A DNA stretch of 41,202 nucleotides from Cyanobacteria bacterium REEB446 (GCA_018970325.1 JAGWWP010000017.1:1-41202); one strand, 5' to 3'. Shown: positions 17,721 to 28,510, counted from the first letter of the stretch. A program made the numbers and translations. The notes: generated by a model not told the origin, from the sequence alone.

Positions 17721-20288
17721 CTATAAGCTAAATACAGATTTCTGCTCTTCTGGAGCCTCTGGATCAGACTTTTTAGCGTATTTTTCTATCTCTTCGACAA
17801 GTGCAAGCCTATTATAACCACAATTCTTCGTATCAGAGCAGGCTACTTTATCACCTTTCTTTAAAGACTTAAACATCATCTGCTTAGAACACTGCGGACA
17901 TTTAAGATCTATAGGAGGATACCAGAAGACCATATCACAGTTATTTACAGACCATTTATTACAGCCATAAAACATTTTACCGAAGCGTGACTTCTTCTCC
18001 ACGATTTCGCCACCACAACCTTCTCTAGGGCAGTGTACGCCAGTCTTTTTAACCAGAGGGGATGTATACCCACAATCCTTGGTAACGCAAGCTATATAAT
18101 CACCATACCTGCCATACCTAATAACTAGAGACTGATCTTTCTTGCAGGTAGGACAGTTTTCAACAGTATAAGGCCTATCCTCTGGAGCTGGCTTACCGTC
18201 CTTCGTTAAATTAACGATGGTATTACAATCTGGATAATTAGAACAGCCGAGGAAAGGCCCGAAGCGACTGCTCTTCAGGTGCATCTTCGCTCCGCAAGTA
18301 GGGCATTCATGCTCTGTCTCTATAACTACACTTTCTATCTCTTTAGAAGCTTTCTTAACAGCAGACTCAAAGCCAAGTGGAATATGCTCTTCAACAGTTT
18401 TAGTCTCAACGGAAGCAGAAGTTTTACTCGTAGCAGCTTTAGAAGCTGTTTTTTTAGATGACTTAGGCGGAGCTATTTCATCTTCAGGTCCTTTATAAAA
18501 ATCTTTTAAAACCTTTTGCCACTTAATCTCATTATGAGCGATCATGTCAAGATCAGCTTCCATCTGTGAAGTGAAATCAGTGTTAATAAACTGCCCGAAA
18601 TGATTTACTAAAAGCTCATTTACGCTCATACCTAATTTAGTCGGCGCAAGAGCCCCAGCTGTATTTACTTTCTCTACATAGTTCCTGTCTAAAACTGTAG
18701 AAATAGTCGGCGCGTAGGTAGATGGTCTGCCTATGCCTAATTCCTCTAAAGTCTTAACTAAACTAGCTTCATTAAATCTAGGTGGGCCTTCCGTGAAATG
18801 CTGAGATGGCTTATTAGTAATAACTTTAACTGGCGAACCCTCCTGCATATAATCTGGAAACTTCACATTCTCTTCACCGAGTTCGTTATCTTCACTCTGC
18901 TCAGCATAGTTACCATAGACGATGGAATAACCTTTAAAAATAACCTTACTCTGGCTAACTCTAAACTGTAAAAGCTTATCAGCAGAAGCGATTTCCATAG
19001 ATTTAATATCTAACTTCATCTCAGACATCTGAGATGTTAAGAACCTCTGCCAGATTAATCTATAGAGCCTGTACTGCTCATCACTTAAATACTCACGAAT
19101 GCTTTCTGGATCTTTATCTACATAAGTAGGTCTGATAGCCTCATGTGCATCCTGCTCATTAGCTTTTTTAGATTTATCGTAAATATTAGGTACTTCGGGA
19201 TAATAATCCTTACCATACTTATTAATAATATATTCTTTAGCTGCCTCTTGTGCTTCTGGAGCGATTCTTAAGCTATCAGTACGCATATAAGTAATTAAAC
19301 CTACCTGTTCAGCTGAACCTTTACCTATTTTCACCCCTTCATAAAGGCTCTGAGCTATTTGCATAGTACGTTTCACCGTATAGCCCATAGCGTTACTCGC
19401 TGCACGCTGTAAAGTAGAGGTTTTAAAAGGAGGTTTAGATTTTTTAGTACTCGGCTTAGAGCCGATATGCGTCACAGCTAGACTGGCAGCATCTATACGG
19501 CCAAGTATTTTATCCATCTCTTCTTTAGAAGATATGACGAGACTTTTATTAGCATCATATTCCTTATTAGGGCTAATAACACGTTTATGATCTACATGAG
19601 TTAAGCGAATCTCGAAATTCTCTCCCTTAGAGTTATTCGGGTTTTTATTCGGTTCTATGACATCAGAAATTAATGACCAGTATTCTTCAGGAATAAAGTT
19701 TTTAATCTCTTCTTCACGCTCACAGATTAAACGCACGGCGATGGACTGCACTCTACCAGCACTTCTGCCGCCTATCTTACGCCACAGTATGGGACTGATT
19801 TTATAACCGACTAATCTATCTAAAATCCTTCTAGCCTGCTGAGCGTTTACTAAACTCATGTCTATATCACGTGGGTTCGCTACAGCACTGCGCACCGCAT
19901 CTGGAGTGATTTGATTAAAAGTAACTCTTGTGATGTTAGATTTTTTACACTTTAGAATCTGCTCTAAATGCCAAGCGATAGCCTCTCCTTCACGATCCGG
20001 ATCGCTCGCTAGATAAACCTTTTCAGCTAACTTCGCAAAATCATTTAATTCATCTACTACCTTCTCTTTACCCACCATGATTTCATAGCTAGGCTGAAAA
20101 TCTTTCTTAATATCTATGCCAAGTCCCTTCGCCGGTAAATCACGAATATGTCCGATACTAGATTTAACTAAATATTCATTACCAAGAATCTTAGTTAAAG
20201 TCTTAGACTTAGCGGGAGACTCAACTATAACTAAATATTTAAAATCTTCTGTCTTCTTTTCACTTACGGGTTTCTTTTTAGTAGCCAT
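17721..20288 (-). CDS. topA: DNA topoisomerase I (type IA)
   Basis: TopA relaxes negative supercoils through a 5'-phosphotyrosine intermediate. The Toprim domain begins with IVESPAKSKT (21-30) and carries the metal-binding DPDREGE (96-102). The active site is ITYMRTDS with catalytic Tyr334. After the core and a Lys/Ala/Ser-rich linker (about 610-640), the C-terminus holds four Cys4 zinc ribbons, each of the CPxC type, with the last near 800-830. At 855 aa it is normal for a zinc-ribbon-bearing TopA. ATG 20288 has an AGGGAG sequence about 13 nt upstream. It is monocistronic, with a good hairpin terminator directly after the TAG stop. Confidence 0.97.
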   Translation of the reverse strand: MATKKKPVSEKKTEDFKYLVIVESPAKSKTLTKILGNEYLVKSSIGHIRDLPAKGLGIDIKKDFQPSYEIMVGKEKVVDELNDFAKLAEKVYLASDPDREGEAIAWHLEQILKCKKSNITRVTFNQITPDAVRSAVANPRDIDMSLVNAQQARRILDRLVGYKISPILWRKIGGRSAGRVQSIAVRLICEREEEIKNFIPEEYWSLISDVIEPNKNPNNSKGENFEIRLTHVDHKRVISPNKEYDANKSLVISSKEEMDKILGRIDAASLAVTHIGSKPSTKKSKPPFKTSTLQRAASNAMGYTVKRTMQIAQSLYEGVKIGKGSAEQVGLITYMRTDSLRIAPEAQEAAKEYIINKYGKDYYPEVPNIYDKSKKANEQDAHEAIRPTYVDKDPESIREYLSDEQYRLYRLIWQRFLTSQMSEMKLDIKSMEIASADKLLQFRVSQSKVIFKGYSIVYGNYAEQSEDNELGEENVKFPDYMQEGSPVKVITNKPSQHFTEGPPRFNEASLVKTLEELGIGRPSTYAPTISTVLDRNYVEKVNTAGALAPTKLGMSVNELLVNHFGQFINTDFTSQMEADLDMIAHNEIKWQKVLKDFYKGPEDEIAPPKSSKKTASKAATSKTSASVETKTVEEHIPLGFESAVKKASKEIESVVIETEHECPTCGAKMHLKSSRFGPFLGCSNYPDCNTIVNLTKDGKPAPEDRPYTVENCPTCKKDQSLVIRYGRYGDYIACVTKDCGYTSPLVKKTGVHCPREGCGGEIVEKKSRFGKMFYGCNKWSVNNCDMVFWYPPIDLKCPQCSKQMMFKSLKKGDKVACSDTKNCGYNRLALVEEIEKYAKKSDPEAPEEQKSVFSL

Positions 20289-20587
20289 TCTGTTCCATCG
20301 CTCCCTAAATTTAAACTTTAAATATGGAAGACTTTTATTTTAGAAAAATTAATCTTTAAATTCTTCCTTAAGAGATATATCACGTTTAAGTTTCTTTTTG
20401 CGAAACTTCAGGAAATATTTGTTTTTATCGCAAGATAAAATCTAAAAATCACAAAATATTATTGAACATTCAAAAATAAATATCAAAATCATCCCACATC
20501 AAGTTTTGTATTAATACATTGGACTTCTGTATTTAGAGAATCTAAGTGGAAGCTATAAATATGGAAGTCCTTTAATTTAAAATTTAG
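20289..20587. other. Divergent intergenic region between topA and the gene at 20588
   Basis: This AT-rich region must hold the promoters of both flanking genes. It contains a direct repeat: the segment taaatatggaag with a following ctttta-type tail occurs at 20319-20341 and again at 20556-20579 with a few differences. It also contains the hairpin described separately. Confidence 0.5.
20521..20570 (+). promoter_or_regulatory. Leader hairpin with two G-U pairs before the gene at 20588
   Basis: ggacttctgtattt (20521-20534) pairs with aaatatggaagtcc (20557-20570) over 14 positions if two G-U wobbles are allowed at 28/63 and 29/62 of that line. The loop is 22 nt and the start codon follows 17 nt later. 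The wobbles pair only in plus-strand RNA, which hints at an RNA-level role. No Shine-Dalgarno site is seen. Confidence 0.5.
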
Positions 20588-22135
20588 ATGGTTATCGCTC
20601 CTACTACTGCACAAATATTTGACTTAAGCAAAGTAGCTTATTTAAAGGGTAAGAGTTCTGAGCAGATTAGTGCAGCTGCGGAAGTTGAGCAGCCGAGCCA
20701 TGCTGCGATGGTTACGGTCGTAACCGGGTTTATTGATGGTTTAATAAATTTAGAAGTCGGGAAATTAGAAACTGCTGCCAGTAATAGTTCTGATTCAAAA
20801 GCTCAAGGAAATCTTGATCAATATAATGCGGATACTACTGTAGCTTCTTTTAAAAGCGATGTCGCAGGTGATTTAGCAAAAAATATTTATGCAGTAAAAC
20901 AGTTCTTAATAGAGGGTGACTTAGCAGAGCAAAAAGACGGTCAGGAACTGAAGTTTAAAACAAAAGACAGTCTTGATGGCGGTAAGATCGCAGACGAATC
21001 AGCACAAGAACTTGCACAGCAAGCCTTAAAATCAGTCCAAGAGAAACTTTCGGCTTATGGCATAAGCATTAATGCTGGAGAGGCAGCTCAATTACAACAA
21101 GAAATTATAAGAGAATTAAAAAAGCCGCCTGAGCCGAAAAATGAGACGACTACAGCAGCCGAAATACCTACTGAAAAACCAGTCGATCATGAAAAAATAT
21201 TAGCTGCTATTACTAATTTTACTAAAGAAATCTCAAATCTAGATGCCGTAAAAACACTACTTAAAAAAGATAATGGATTAAAAACACTTAGCGCATTAAA
21301 TGCAGACCTATCAAACTCAATCCCTAAGACAGATACAGAAGCACGCAATAATGCTCTTTCAAGTTTTGAGACAAATTATGAACAGAATAAAACTTTTATA
21401 AATAATAATATCTCTAATTCTGAAACATTCACAACTAAATTTAATAGCCTAGATGATGAAAATAAGCTTCAAATTCAAATAATGCTTAAAAATCTCGAAT
21501 TAAGTACTAAGCACACAAATACCGTAAAAGAAATAGCTGGATCAGCACAAGAAATCAAACAAGCTCTGAGTGGTGACTCATTTCAGCAACTTTCAAACAA
21601 GCTCAACAAGCTAAAAGAAAATTCCACAAACGAAAATAAAGGCAACAATTTAGATACGGTAAATAATTTATTAAAAGACTTCAACAAAAGCCTACAAGAC
21701 ATAGAAACGAATAATCAATTAAATAAAATTGAACGCATAAATAAAAAAAATGAAGCCATCGAAGCATTTACCAAAAAACTTAGTACTGAGCTCAAGCAGA
21801 ATAAACTCTCAACTTTAGACATAGAATTAATTGAAGAGCGTTTAGATCCTAGCAAGAACGAGACCGCAGAACAAAGCCAAAAAGCAATTACGGAAAGAGT
21901 TTTAAAAAATCTAAATATCTCTGAAGAACAGTTAAAGAGCTTTGGGAGTCTTGCTATCGCAGCAGTAGTCGGCTTAATGGTCTTCTGTCCTAATGCAATT
22001 GGCAATCTAGTTAAAGGCGGCACTGGCTTAGCAGCCATGGCAGCACAAACTTTACCAATGTTCTTTCAAGCCCAAGCAATGATGCAAATGTCTCAGAACG
22101 GTAATGGTACAACGGCCAGCACCCAAGTAGCGTAA
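20588..22135 (+). CDS. Large helical hypothetical protein with hydrophobic C-terminus (515 aa)
   Basis: I do not recognise a family. Most of the protein (1-450) is hydrophilic and rich in Asn, Gln, Lys, Glu and Ala, with long predicted helices. A Pro/Thr/Glu-rich linker lies near 175-200. A hydrophobic Ala/Gly/Met-rich segment spans about 455-495, followed by a short Gln/Gly/Thr tail. There is no N-terminal signal peptide. The layout resembles a tail-anchored or pore-forming-type helical protein, but that is only a shape comparison. The next gene, 64 nt downstream, has the same architecture, so the two probably act together. Confidence 0.7.
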   Translation: MVIAPTTAQIFDLSKVAYLKGKSSEQISAAAEVEQPSHAAMVTVVTGFIDGLINLEVGKLETAASNSSDSKAQGNLDQYNADTTVASFKSDVAGDLAKNIYAVKQFLIEGDLAEQKDGQELKFKTKDSLDGGKIADESAQELAQQALKSVQEKLSAYGISINAGEAAQLQQEIIRELKKPPEPKNETTTAAEIPTEKPVDHEKILAAITNFTKEISNLDAVKTLLKKDNGLKTLSALNADLSNSIPKTDTEARNNALSSFETNYEQNKTFINNNISNSETFTTKFNSLDDENKLQIQIMLKNLELSTKHTNTVKEIAGSAQEIKQALSGDSFQQLSNKLNKLKENSTNENKGNNLDTVNNLLKDFNKSLQDIETNNQLNKIERINKKNEAIEAFTKKLSTELKQNKLSTLDIELIEERLDPSKNETAEQSQKAITERVLKNLNISEEQLKSFGSLAIAAVVGLMVFCPNAIGNLVKGGTGLAAMAAQTLPMFFQAQAMMQMSQNGNGTTASTQVA

Positions 22136-22199
22136 AATATACCTGAAAATTACTGAAAAACTTTTATCAAAAAACACATAAATACTCATTTGTATAAAC

Positions 22200-23669
22200 A
22201 TGGGTCTTACATTAAGGGTTCAAGAGCGCTTAGCTCCCCAACCACAAAAAGTCACATCTAGAGCCGCACCACAGAAATCTGCCGAAGCAGATTTAGAAGC
22301 TTGCATCAAAGCAAGATTGGGTGGCGAGGATAAAATCAATGTTCAGAAATTTAAAAACTTCTTAGAGATGGTACAGAACTGGGTATGTACGTCTACTGAT
22401 CATTCTTTAGAAAAAAAACAAAATGCTCTTGGTGAAAATGGAAAGGAACTATTAAGCGCTATCGCAAAACACAATCCTGCTTTTGCAGCTCAATTACAAA
22501 ACAAAGAAGATAATCAGTGGATTAATCAGAACATTCAAGTCCTATCATCCACGCTAGGAGAGCTATCCACACAACATAAAAATATTAATAGAATTTCAGT
22601 TACAGACAAGGTTTTACAGATCGGCTTAACAGAAGATGGCTCAAAGCTACTAAGTGAAAGCCTAGCCAAAACTACTGAATCCGTAAAATTTAGTGATAAA
22701 AGTCATTATAGTAAGGCTGAACAAAAAGCCATTTTATTCACCGCATTAGAAAATGCAATGAATACTGCTTCTCAAGAAACCTCTACAGAAAAAAGAGCCA
22801 CTGCACTGTCTAATAGTTTAAATGAATCCCTTGCTGAACACGCTTTTAAACTTGATAAAAATTTCGTTCTTGAAGCAGCAAAAGAAATATCTGCCAATTC
22901 AGATCTAATAGGCTCTATTAATAATGGTCTAGCTAATCCTAAATTAATTAATCACGTTACTAGGGGAGCTGATGCGCTTAGCATAGAAGAAAGAGCTGCA
23001 AAGTATGCAGAGGCTTGGTCTCAAACTTTAAAAAATACAAATATCTCAGCAGAAGAAATAAAAAATATAAAAATGGTGACTGATGATTTTATCGCGAATT
23101 TAGGTGAGCTGATTAGAACTGATTCTCGCTATGATATTCGCACCGAAGAAGGGACGGAAAACACAAACACTTTAATTGAAGCTTTTAGAACAAGAAACCA
23201 AGTTCCAGAGAATGCTTTAAAAGCTGAAATAGATAAAGCAGCATTACTAAATGAGGCTACCACTAATTACTTAGACTTAGTCATAAATAAAGCAGCAGAA
23301 ACGCAAAACATAAAGAAAGACTCTAATAGTATTTTTGGTAGTCAAATTTTCGGTGATCAAAAATTGGAAGGATTAATAGGTCAAGGAATCGCAGCTATAG
23401 TTCTCTTCACAGCCTTTAAAGCTCTGACAAGTGGCAATAGCCATATGGCAAACGGCTTAGGCATGCAAGCAGCTGGCGGCGGTGGTTTTATGAAAAAAGC
23501 TCTAGGCTTAGTTTTTATGGCGACTGTTATGAATAATACGGGTCTAATGAGTGGCTTGCAAGATGAAACTAAAAATACCATTACACCACTCAGTAGCACA
23601 AAAGACGAAACAGAAAATAGCACTCAATCATTGCTTAAAACAGCAGCTTCAGCCCTTCTAGGAGTATAA
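22200..23669 (+). CDS. Large helical hypothetical protein with hydrophobic C-terminal region (489 aa)
   Basis: No family is recognised. The first 380 residues are soluble and probably all helical, with many Asn, Lys, Glu and Ala. Two hydrophobic Gly/Ala/Met-rich stretches lie at about 385-405 and 420-445, separated by a glycine run. A Thr/Ser/Lys linker and a final hydrophobic patch (LLKTAASALLGV) end the protein. There is no signal peptide. Composition and layout match the preceding gene although I see no clear residue-level alignment. The pair probably forms a unit. ATG 22200 has no visible Shine-Dalgarno site. Confidence 0.7.
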   Translation: MGLTLRVQERLAPQPQKVTSRAAPQKSAEADLEACIKARLGGEDKINVQKFKNFLEMVQNWVCTSTDHSLEKKQNALGENGKELLSAIAKHNPAFAAQLQNKEDNQWINQNIQVLSSTLGELSTQHKNINRISVTDKVLQIGLTEDGSKLLSESLAKTTESVKFSDKSHYSKAEQKAILFTALENAMNTASQETSTEKRATALSNSLNESLAEHAFKLDKNFVLEAAKEISANSDLIGSINNGLANPKLINHVTRGADALSIEERAAKYAEAWSQTLKNTNISAEEIKNIKMVTDDFIANLGELIRTDSRYDIRTEEGTENTNTLIEAFRTRNQVPENALKAEIDKAALLNEATTNYLDLVINKAAETQNIKKDSNSIFGSQIFGDQKLEGLIGQGIAAIVLFTAFKALTSGNSHMANGLGMQAAGGGGFMKKALGLVFMATVMNNTGLMSGLQDETKNTITPLSSTKDETENSTQSLLKTAASALLGV

Positions 23670-23731
23670 TAAGGGAATTAATTTTACACCCATTTAACAA
23701 GAAATGCGGTTAAGTAAATCCTTTCCGACAA

Positions 23732-24247
23732 ATGCTACCCAAGAAACCGCTGCACGACGATAAAACCAGTCTACGCCTAAAAGCCAAAGCCATTCTTGAA
23801 AACCTTTTCAAGTCTGGCGAACTAGAGAAACGTAAAGAAATAGCTATTCACAAAATCATTAACGCAGACTTTTTCACCTCAGCAAAAAAAATCCTTATAT
23901 ATAAAGCTTTAAAAGATGAAATAGATTTAAACGCACTCACAGAACTCTTCCCTGATAAAAAATTTATAATACCTGAAGTTACTGGAAATCATCCGCCAGA
24001 AGATTTCATTAAACAGTGTGAAAACCTAGACTTAATAATCATCCCTGGACTATCTTTCGACAAAAGAGGTTACAGACTGGGTCGTGGCGGTGGTTACTAT
24101 GACAAGCTTCTCTCTAAGATCATCCCCAAAGATCGATTAAAAGAAAAGACCGAATTAATATTAGGAATAATCCCGAAAGAACTTTATCTAGAGAATCTAC
24201 CAAATGAGCCACACGACATAAAAGTAGATTTGGTTTTTGTTATATAA
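23732..24247 (+). CDS. ygfA: 5-formyltetrahydrofolate cyclo-ligase
   Basis: This enzyme converts 5-formyltetrahydrofolate to 5,10-methenyltetrahydrofolate with ATP, rescuing the folate pool in the cytosol. The signature PGLSFDKRGYRLGRGGGYYD at about 105-124 is diagnostic, with the ATP/folate-binding basic and glycine-rich loop. At 171 aa it is slightly short but complete. It lies 62 nt after the helical protein pair on the same strand and ends 34 nt before the palindromic element at 24282. It may be transcribed with the upstream pair, though no functional link is evident. ATG 23732 is the only reasonable start. Confidence 0.92.
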   Translation: MLPKKPLHDDKTSLRLKAKAILENLFKSGELEKRKEIAIHKIINADFFTSAKKILIYKALKDEIDLNALTELFPDKKFIIPEVTGNHPPEDFIKQCENLDLIIIPGLSFDKRGYRLGRGGGYYDKLLSKIIPKDRLKEKTELILGIIPKELYLENLPNEPHDIKVDLVFVI

Positions 24248-24281
24248 TGCAAAAATTATAGTTTGGTAATAATCCCCTCAT

Positions 24282-24402
24282 GGACGTGTAGCCGAACGAA
24301 CAAGTTCAAGGCTGAGGAGGACGAATGACCGCAGTGTACTCAAGGTACATGAGGATCATGAGGACGACGAAAACGCAGAAATTGGAGTTCCGCTACACGT
24401 CC
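24282..24402. repeat. 121-bp palindromic element with 16-bp terminal inverted repeats
   Basis: The ends ggacgtgtagccgaac (24282-24297) and gttccgctacacgtcc (24387-24402) are inverted repeats with one mismatch. The interior is GC-richer than its surroundings and contains gtac-tcaag-gtac and a tandem catgagga pair. Its right end supplies the TAG stop of aroE. A 35-bp perfect inverted copy of 24365-24399 lies at 31720-31754, so it is a dispersed element, possibly a miniature mobile or REP-like unit. Confidence 0.85.
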
Positions 24403-25232
24403 GCAGTCAATGACATAGCACTACGCATAACCGCAACAAGCTCATCAGAGAGTTTAACCCCACTCCAGATAGAAAAAGACTGTGCAGCCTGCAAGACTAG
24501 CATCTCTGCCCCATTAATGGTTTTCAACCCCTTCTCTCTAGCTTTCTGTATAAGTAAAGTATCTGAATAAATCAAATCATAAATAACAGCCGTAGGTTTT
24601 AAAACCTCTATCTGCCTTTCAGTTAATGGCATCTCATTAGCTAAGCGGCCCTGCCCTACTGGAGTAGCATTTATTAAAATATCTATTTCTGAAGTATCAG
24701 ACTCACGATTAAAAAGATTTACATTTAGCTCACTAGCATCTACTCGCGGTAAATTATTAACTACTTTATCTACGTTTCTTACTCTGACATCGATTTTAGC
24801 CACACCCATATCTTCAAGTGCAATTATCACAGCTCGTGCTGCTCCACCACTACCAAGTATGGTGGCGTTCTTACCTCTCAGATTTATACCTTTCAAGCTC
24901 TCTTGAAAGCCATAATAATCAGTATTATAACCTTCTATTAAACCACCGCGATTCGTCTTAATGGTATTTACTGCACCAATACGCTTAGCTAGCTTATCTA
25001 CTTTATTAATATAGTTCAGAACCCTTTCTTTATAAGGAATAGTAACATTTAGACCGTGAAGGTTAGCTAAAAGCGGACGAATCTCATCTTCAAAGTTCTC
25101 TTCAAGAACTTCATATTTTTCATATTCAGCATCTAAACCTACAAACTTAATGGCCGCAGCATGAATCTGTGGTGAAAGCGAGTGTTTAAGCGTGCTTCCT
25201 AAAATGCCTAAAGCTAATTTTTCATCTCGCAT
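24393..25232 (-). CDS. aroE: Shikimate dehydrogenase
   Basis: AroE reduces 3-dehydroshikimate to shikimate with NADPH in aromatic amino acid synthesis. The substrate-binding KHSLSP (16-21), NVTIPYKE (62-69) with catalytic Lys68, GAVNT (86-90), GYNTD (101-105) with catalytic Asp105, and the nucleotide-binding GSGGAAR (127-133) are all present. At 279 aa it is full length. Its ATG lies inside the end of carB, a 19-bp overlap, so it is translationally coupled to carB. The last codons and TAG stop come from the palindromic element at 24282-24402, so the C-terminus may have been altered by its insertion. Confidence 0.96.
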   Translation of the reverse strand: MRDEKLALGILGSTLKHSLSPQIHAAAIKFVGLDAEYEKYEVLEENFEDEIRPLLANLHGLNVTIPYKERVLNYINKVDKLAKRIGAVNTIKTNRGGLIEGYNTDYYGFQESLKGINLRGKNATILGSGGAARAVIIALEDMGVAKIDVRVRNVDKVVNNLPRVDASELNVNLFNRESDTSEIDILINATPVGQGRLANEMPLTERQIEVLKPTAVIYDLIYSDTLLIQKAREKGLKTINGAEMLVLQAAQSFSIWSGVKLSDELVAVMRSAMSLTADV

Positions 25233-28200
25233 AAGTTAAAGTTCAGGTACTCCTGAAGAGATCTTACCTCTAGATCCTGATTTTTTAACGCACTAAGTGC
25301 TTTAACTAAGACTTGAACCGCCGAAACAGTAGTAATAGCAGGAATATTATTAGATAAAGCTATTTTAGAAATTATCTGACTATCTTCAAAGGCAACCTTA
25401 CCAGATGGTGCATTAAAAATCATAGTGATTTCACCATTTTTCAGTAAATCAACGATAGTAGGCCTAGCTTCATTAACTTTATAAACACGCTGCAAGGGAA
25501 TACCTATCTGTTCTAGATAATTAGCAGTACCGCTAGTAGCCACTATTTCATAACCCATAGTTAAAAGGTCTCTTGCGATGTCCTGTAAATGGTGTTTATC
25601 TCTATCATTAAAACTAATAAAAACCTTACCAGAAGTAGGAAGTCTAAGTAAAGCTCCCATTTGTGCCTTTAAGAAAGCCATATTAAAACTATTACTAACT
25701 CCCATAACCTCGCCCGTACTCTTCATTTCAGGACCTAAGAAAATAGAGGTTCCATCGAATTTATTAAAAGAGAATACCGCTTCTTTCACAGACACTTGGT
25801 CTTTTGGAATACGTTTCACTAAATCATGCACGCCAAGCTCAGAGATAGTCTTACCCACCATTAGCATGCTAGCTAATTTAGCCCAAGGAATACCAGTAGC
25901 TTTACTAATAAACGGCACTGTACGACTGGCTCTTGGATTTAATTCAAGAATATACAGCTCTTCTTCCTTAACCGCGAACTGAATATTTAAAAGCCCTATA
26001 ACATTTATAGCTAATGCTAATTTTTCAGTAGCTTCTTTAATTTGCTCTAAGATATTCTCAGACAGCGTTTGGCTCGGGTAGACTGAAGCAGAATCACCAC
26101 TGTGCACGCCCGCGTATTCTACGTGCTCCATAATGCCAGCGATAACGACTTCTTTACCATCAGAAATAGCATCTACATCTACTTCTAAAGCCTCATCTAA
26201 AAATTTATCTATGAGAATAGGAAACTGAGTATCTTCTAGAATAGTCTGCTTCACCCAAACATCAAACTCCTCCTCTGAATAAGCTATTTCCATCCCTCTT
26301 CCACCTAGAACATAACTAGGTCTTAGAACCACGGGATAACCTAACTGAGCCGCAAAATCCTTAGCCGATTGGACGGTATAAGCTATAGCATTTCTAGTCT
26401 GCCTTAAACCTAATTGATTAACCAGCTCCCCGAACCTATCTCTATCTTCAGCTAAGTGAATCTGTTCTGGCTGAGTTCCGATAATCCTTACGCCACGCTT
26501 TTTAAGCTCAGCTGAAATATTTAAAGGTGTTTGCCCACCGAACTGAACTATAGCCCCTAACATCTTATTACCTAGAGCTTCTTCTCTATTCCAGATAGAG
26601 AGAACATCTTCTACGCTTATCGGCTCAAAATATAATTTATCACTAGTATCAAAATCTGTAGAAACCGTCTCTGGATTATTATTAACCATTATTGTCCTAT
26701 ATCCAGCAGAACGCAGTTGATGAGAAGCATGCACACAACAGTAATCAAACTCTATCCCCTGTCCGATACGATTAGGACCACCACCAATAATCATCACCTG
26801 CTCCCCAGACATTTGAGTTATTTCATCTTCTTCGTCGTAGCTAGAGTAATGATACGGAGTATATGACTCAAACTCACCAGCACAGGTATCTATAGTTTTA
26901 AATACAGCTTTAACACCCTTATTAAGTCTATGATTAGCAAAATCCTGCTCATCTATACCAGTAATCACAGAGATCTGCTTATCCGAGAATCCCCACTCCT
27001 TGATCTCCTTAAGATACTCAGCAGTAAATTCACTTAAATTATTTTTCGTTTCTAATTCTTTAGTCTTTAGAACTATCTGCTCTAGATGCTTTAAAAACCA
27101 TCTATCTATTTTAGTCAGAGAGTAGATCTCATCTATACCAAGCCCTAAATAAAGAGCATCAAAGAGCTGATAAACTCGCTTAGAATTAGGAACTACTATC
27201 TGCTTGCGAACTTCACTTAACAGAGTAGCTTTCTTTGCTTCGCTGAGATCTTTTTTTAATAAACGAGGATTAATAAAACCAGTTGAATCTTTAGCCTCTA
27301 TGCTTCTAAGTGCCTTCTGGAATGACTCTTTAAAAGTTCTAGCCACACCCATAGTTTCCCCGACAGACTTCATCTGTGTCCCTAATTCATCTTTCACACC
27401 TGGAAATTTTTCGAAAGCGAATTTAGGAATTTTCGTTATCACATAATCTAAAGTCGGCTCAAAGCTCGCCATAGTGGTTTTCGTGATGTCGTTAGGAATT
27501 TCATCTAGAGTGTAGCCGACAGCCAGCTTCGCTGCTATCTTCGCGATAGGGAATCCAGTGGCTTTAGAAGCCAGTGCACTAGAGCGAGACACACGTGGAT
27601 TCATCTCTATAACTATAAATTCTCCATTCTCTGGGTTCATCGCGAACTGAACATTACTGCCACCAGTCTCTACGCCCACGCCACGAATAACTTTAATCGA
27701 AGCATCCCTTAAAGACTGAAACTCTTTATCCGTAAGGGTCTGAGTAGGAGCTACCGTAATACTATCTCCAGTATGCACACCCATCGGATCGAAATTCTCT
27801 ATAGCACAGATAATAACGACATTATCTTTTAAATCTCGCATTACCTCGAACTCTATCTCTTTCCAGCCAAGTAAAGACTTCTCTACTAATATCTGCCTGA
27901 CTGGGCTTGCAGCAAGTCCCTTAGCTACCATCTCGTCTAATTCACCTAAGTTATAAGCGATACCGCCACCATAACCTCCTAGAGTAAAAGCTGGTCTTAG
28001 AATTAAAGGGAAACCGATGATTTTAGCCACATCATGAGCTTCTTTAATCGTAGTCACTGTCTCTGAGGCAGCGGACTTAAGCCCAAGATTAGTCATCAAA
28101 TTTTTAAATAAAGCCCTATCTTCAGCTAATTTAATCGCTTCGAGCTTAGCTCCGATCAGCTCCACATTATATTTTTCCAAAACGCCTTTTTCAGCTAGCT

Positions 28201-28501
28201 CCACAGCAGCGTTTAAACTAGTCTGTCCTCCCATAGTCGGCAGAATCGCACAAGGTCTCTCTCTTTCGATAATTTTCTCTAAACACTCAAAAGTAATCGG
28301 CTCTATATAAGTCTTATGAGCGAATTCTGGATCAGTCATTATCGTCGCTGGATTACTGTTCACGAGGACTATCTCAAAGCCCTCCTCTTTAAGTGCTTTA
28401 CAGGCTTGAGTTCCAGAGTAATCAAATTCACAGGCTTGACCGATGATTATAGGACCAGCACCGATAATCAGAATCTTTTTAATATCAGTTCTTTTAGGCA
28501 T
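25214..28501 (-). CDS. carB: Carbamoyl phosphate synthase, large subunit
   Basis: CarB makes carbamoyl phosphate from bicarbonate, ammonia (from glutamine via CarA) and two ATP, feeding pyrimidine and arginine synthesis. The two homologous synthetase halves are visible. The first starts with [21 protein letters not shown] at the N-terminus, and the second has the matching [18 protein letters not shown] near residue 570. Both contain ATP-grasp elements such as [18 protein letters not shown] and [18 protein letters not shown]. The allosteric MGS-like domain occupies the last 140 residues. At 1095 aa it is full length. carA is not adjacent. An extended -10 box lies directly upstream, without a ribosome site. 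It overlaps aroE. Confidence 0.98.
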   Translation of the reverse strand: MPKRTDIKKILIIGAGPIIIGQACEFDYSGTQACKALKEEGFEIVLVNSNPATIMTDPEFAHKTYIEPITFECLEKIIERERPCAILPTMGGQTSLNAAVELAEKGVLEKYNVELIGAKLEAIKLAEDRALFKNLMTNLGLKSAASETVTTIKEAHDVAKIIGFPLILRPAFTLGGYGGGIAYNLGELDEMVAKGLAASPVRQILVEKSLLGWKEIEFEVMRDLKDNVVIICAIENFDPMGVHTGDSITVAPTQTLTDKEFQSLRDASIKVIRGVGVETGGSNVQFAMNPENGEFIVIEMNPRVSRSSALASKATGFPIAKIAAKLAVGYTLDEIPNDITKTTMASFEPTLDYVITKIPKFAFEKFPGVKDELGTQMKSVGETMGVARTFKESFQKALRSIEAKDSTGFINPRLLKKDLSEAKKATLLSEVRKQIVVPNSKRVYQLFDALYLGLGIDEIYSLTKIDRWFLKHLEQIVLKTKELETKNNLSEFTAEYLKEIKEWGFSDKQISVITGIDEQDFANHRLNKGVKAVFKTIDTCAGEFESYTPYHYSSYDEEDEITQMSGEQVMIIGGGPNRIGQGIEFDYCCVHASHQLRSAGYRTIMVNNNPETVSTDFDTSDKLYFEPISVEDVLSIWNREEALGNKMLGAIVQFGGQTPLNISAELKKRGVRIIGTQPEQIHLAEDRDRFGELVNQLGLRQTRNAIAYTVQSAKDFAAQLGYPVVLRPSYVLGGRGMEIAYSEEEFDVWVKQTILEDTQFPILIDKFLDEALEVDVDAISDGKEVVIAGIMEHVEYAGVHSGDSASVYPSQTLSENILEQIKEATEKLALAINVIGLLNIQFAVKEEELYILELNPRASRTVPFISKATGIPWAKLASMLMVGKTISELGVHDLVKRIPKDQVSVKEAVFSFNKFDGTSIFLGPEMKSTGEVMGVSNSFNMAFLKAQMGALLRLPTSGKVFISFNDRDKHHLQDIARDLLTMGYEIVATSGTANYLEQIGIPLQRVYKVNEARPTIVDLLKNGEITMIFNAPSGKVAFEDSQIISKIALSNNIPAITTVSAVQVLVKALSALKNQDLEVRSLQEYLNFNLCEMKN

Positions 28502-28510
28502 TAAAGCTTG

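Noticed and set aside
23746..23758. 13-base match accgctgcacgac between the topA terminator (17676-17688) and the start of the cyclo-ligase gene
   Set aside because: In the gene it is ordinary coding sequence and no hairpin partner is nearby, so a chance match is the simpler reading.
24325..24570. 81-aa plus-strand frame across the palindromic element and the aroE 3' end
   Set aside because: It is antisense to aroE and composed largely of the repeat, so it is not supported as a gene.
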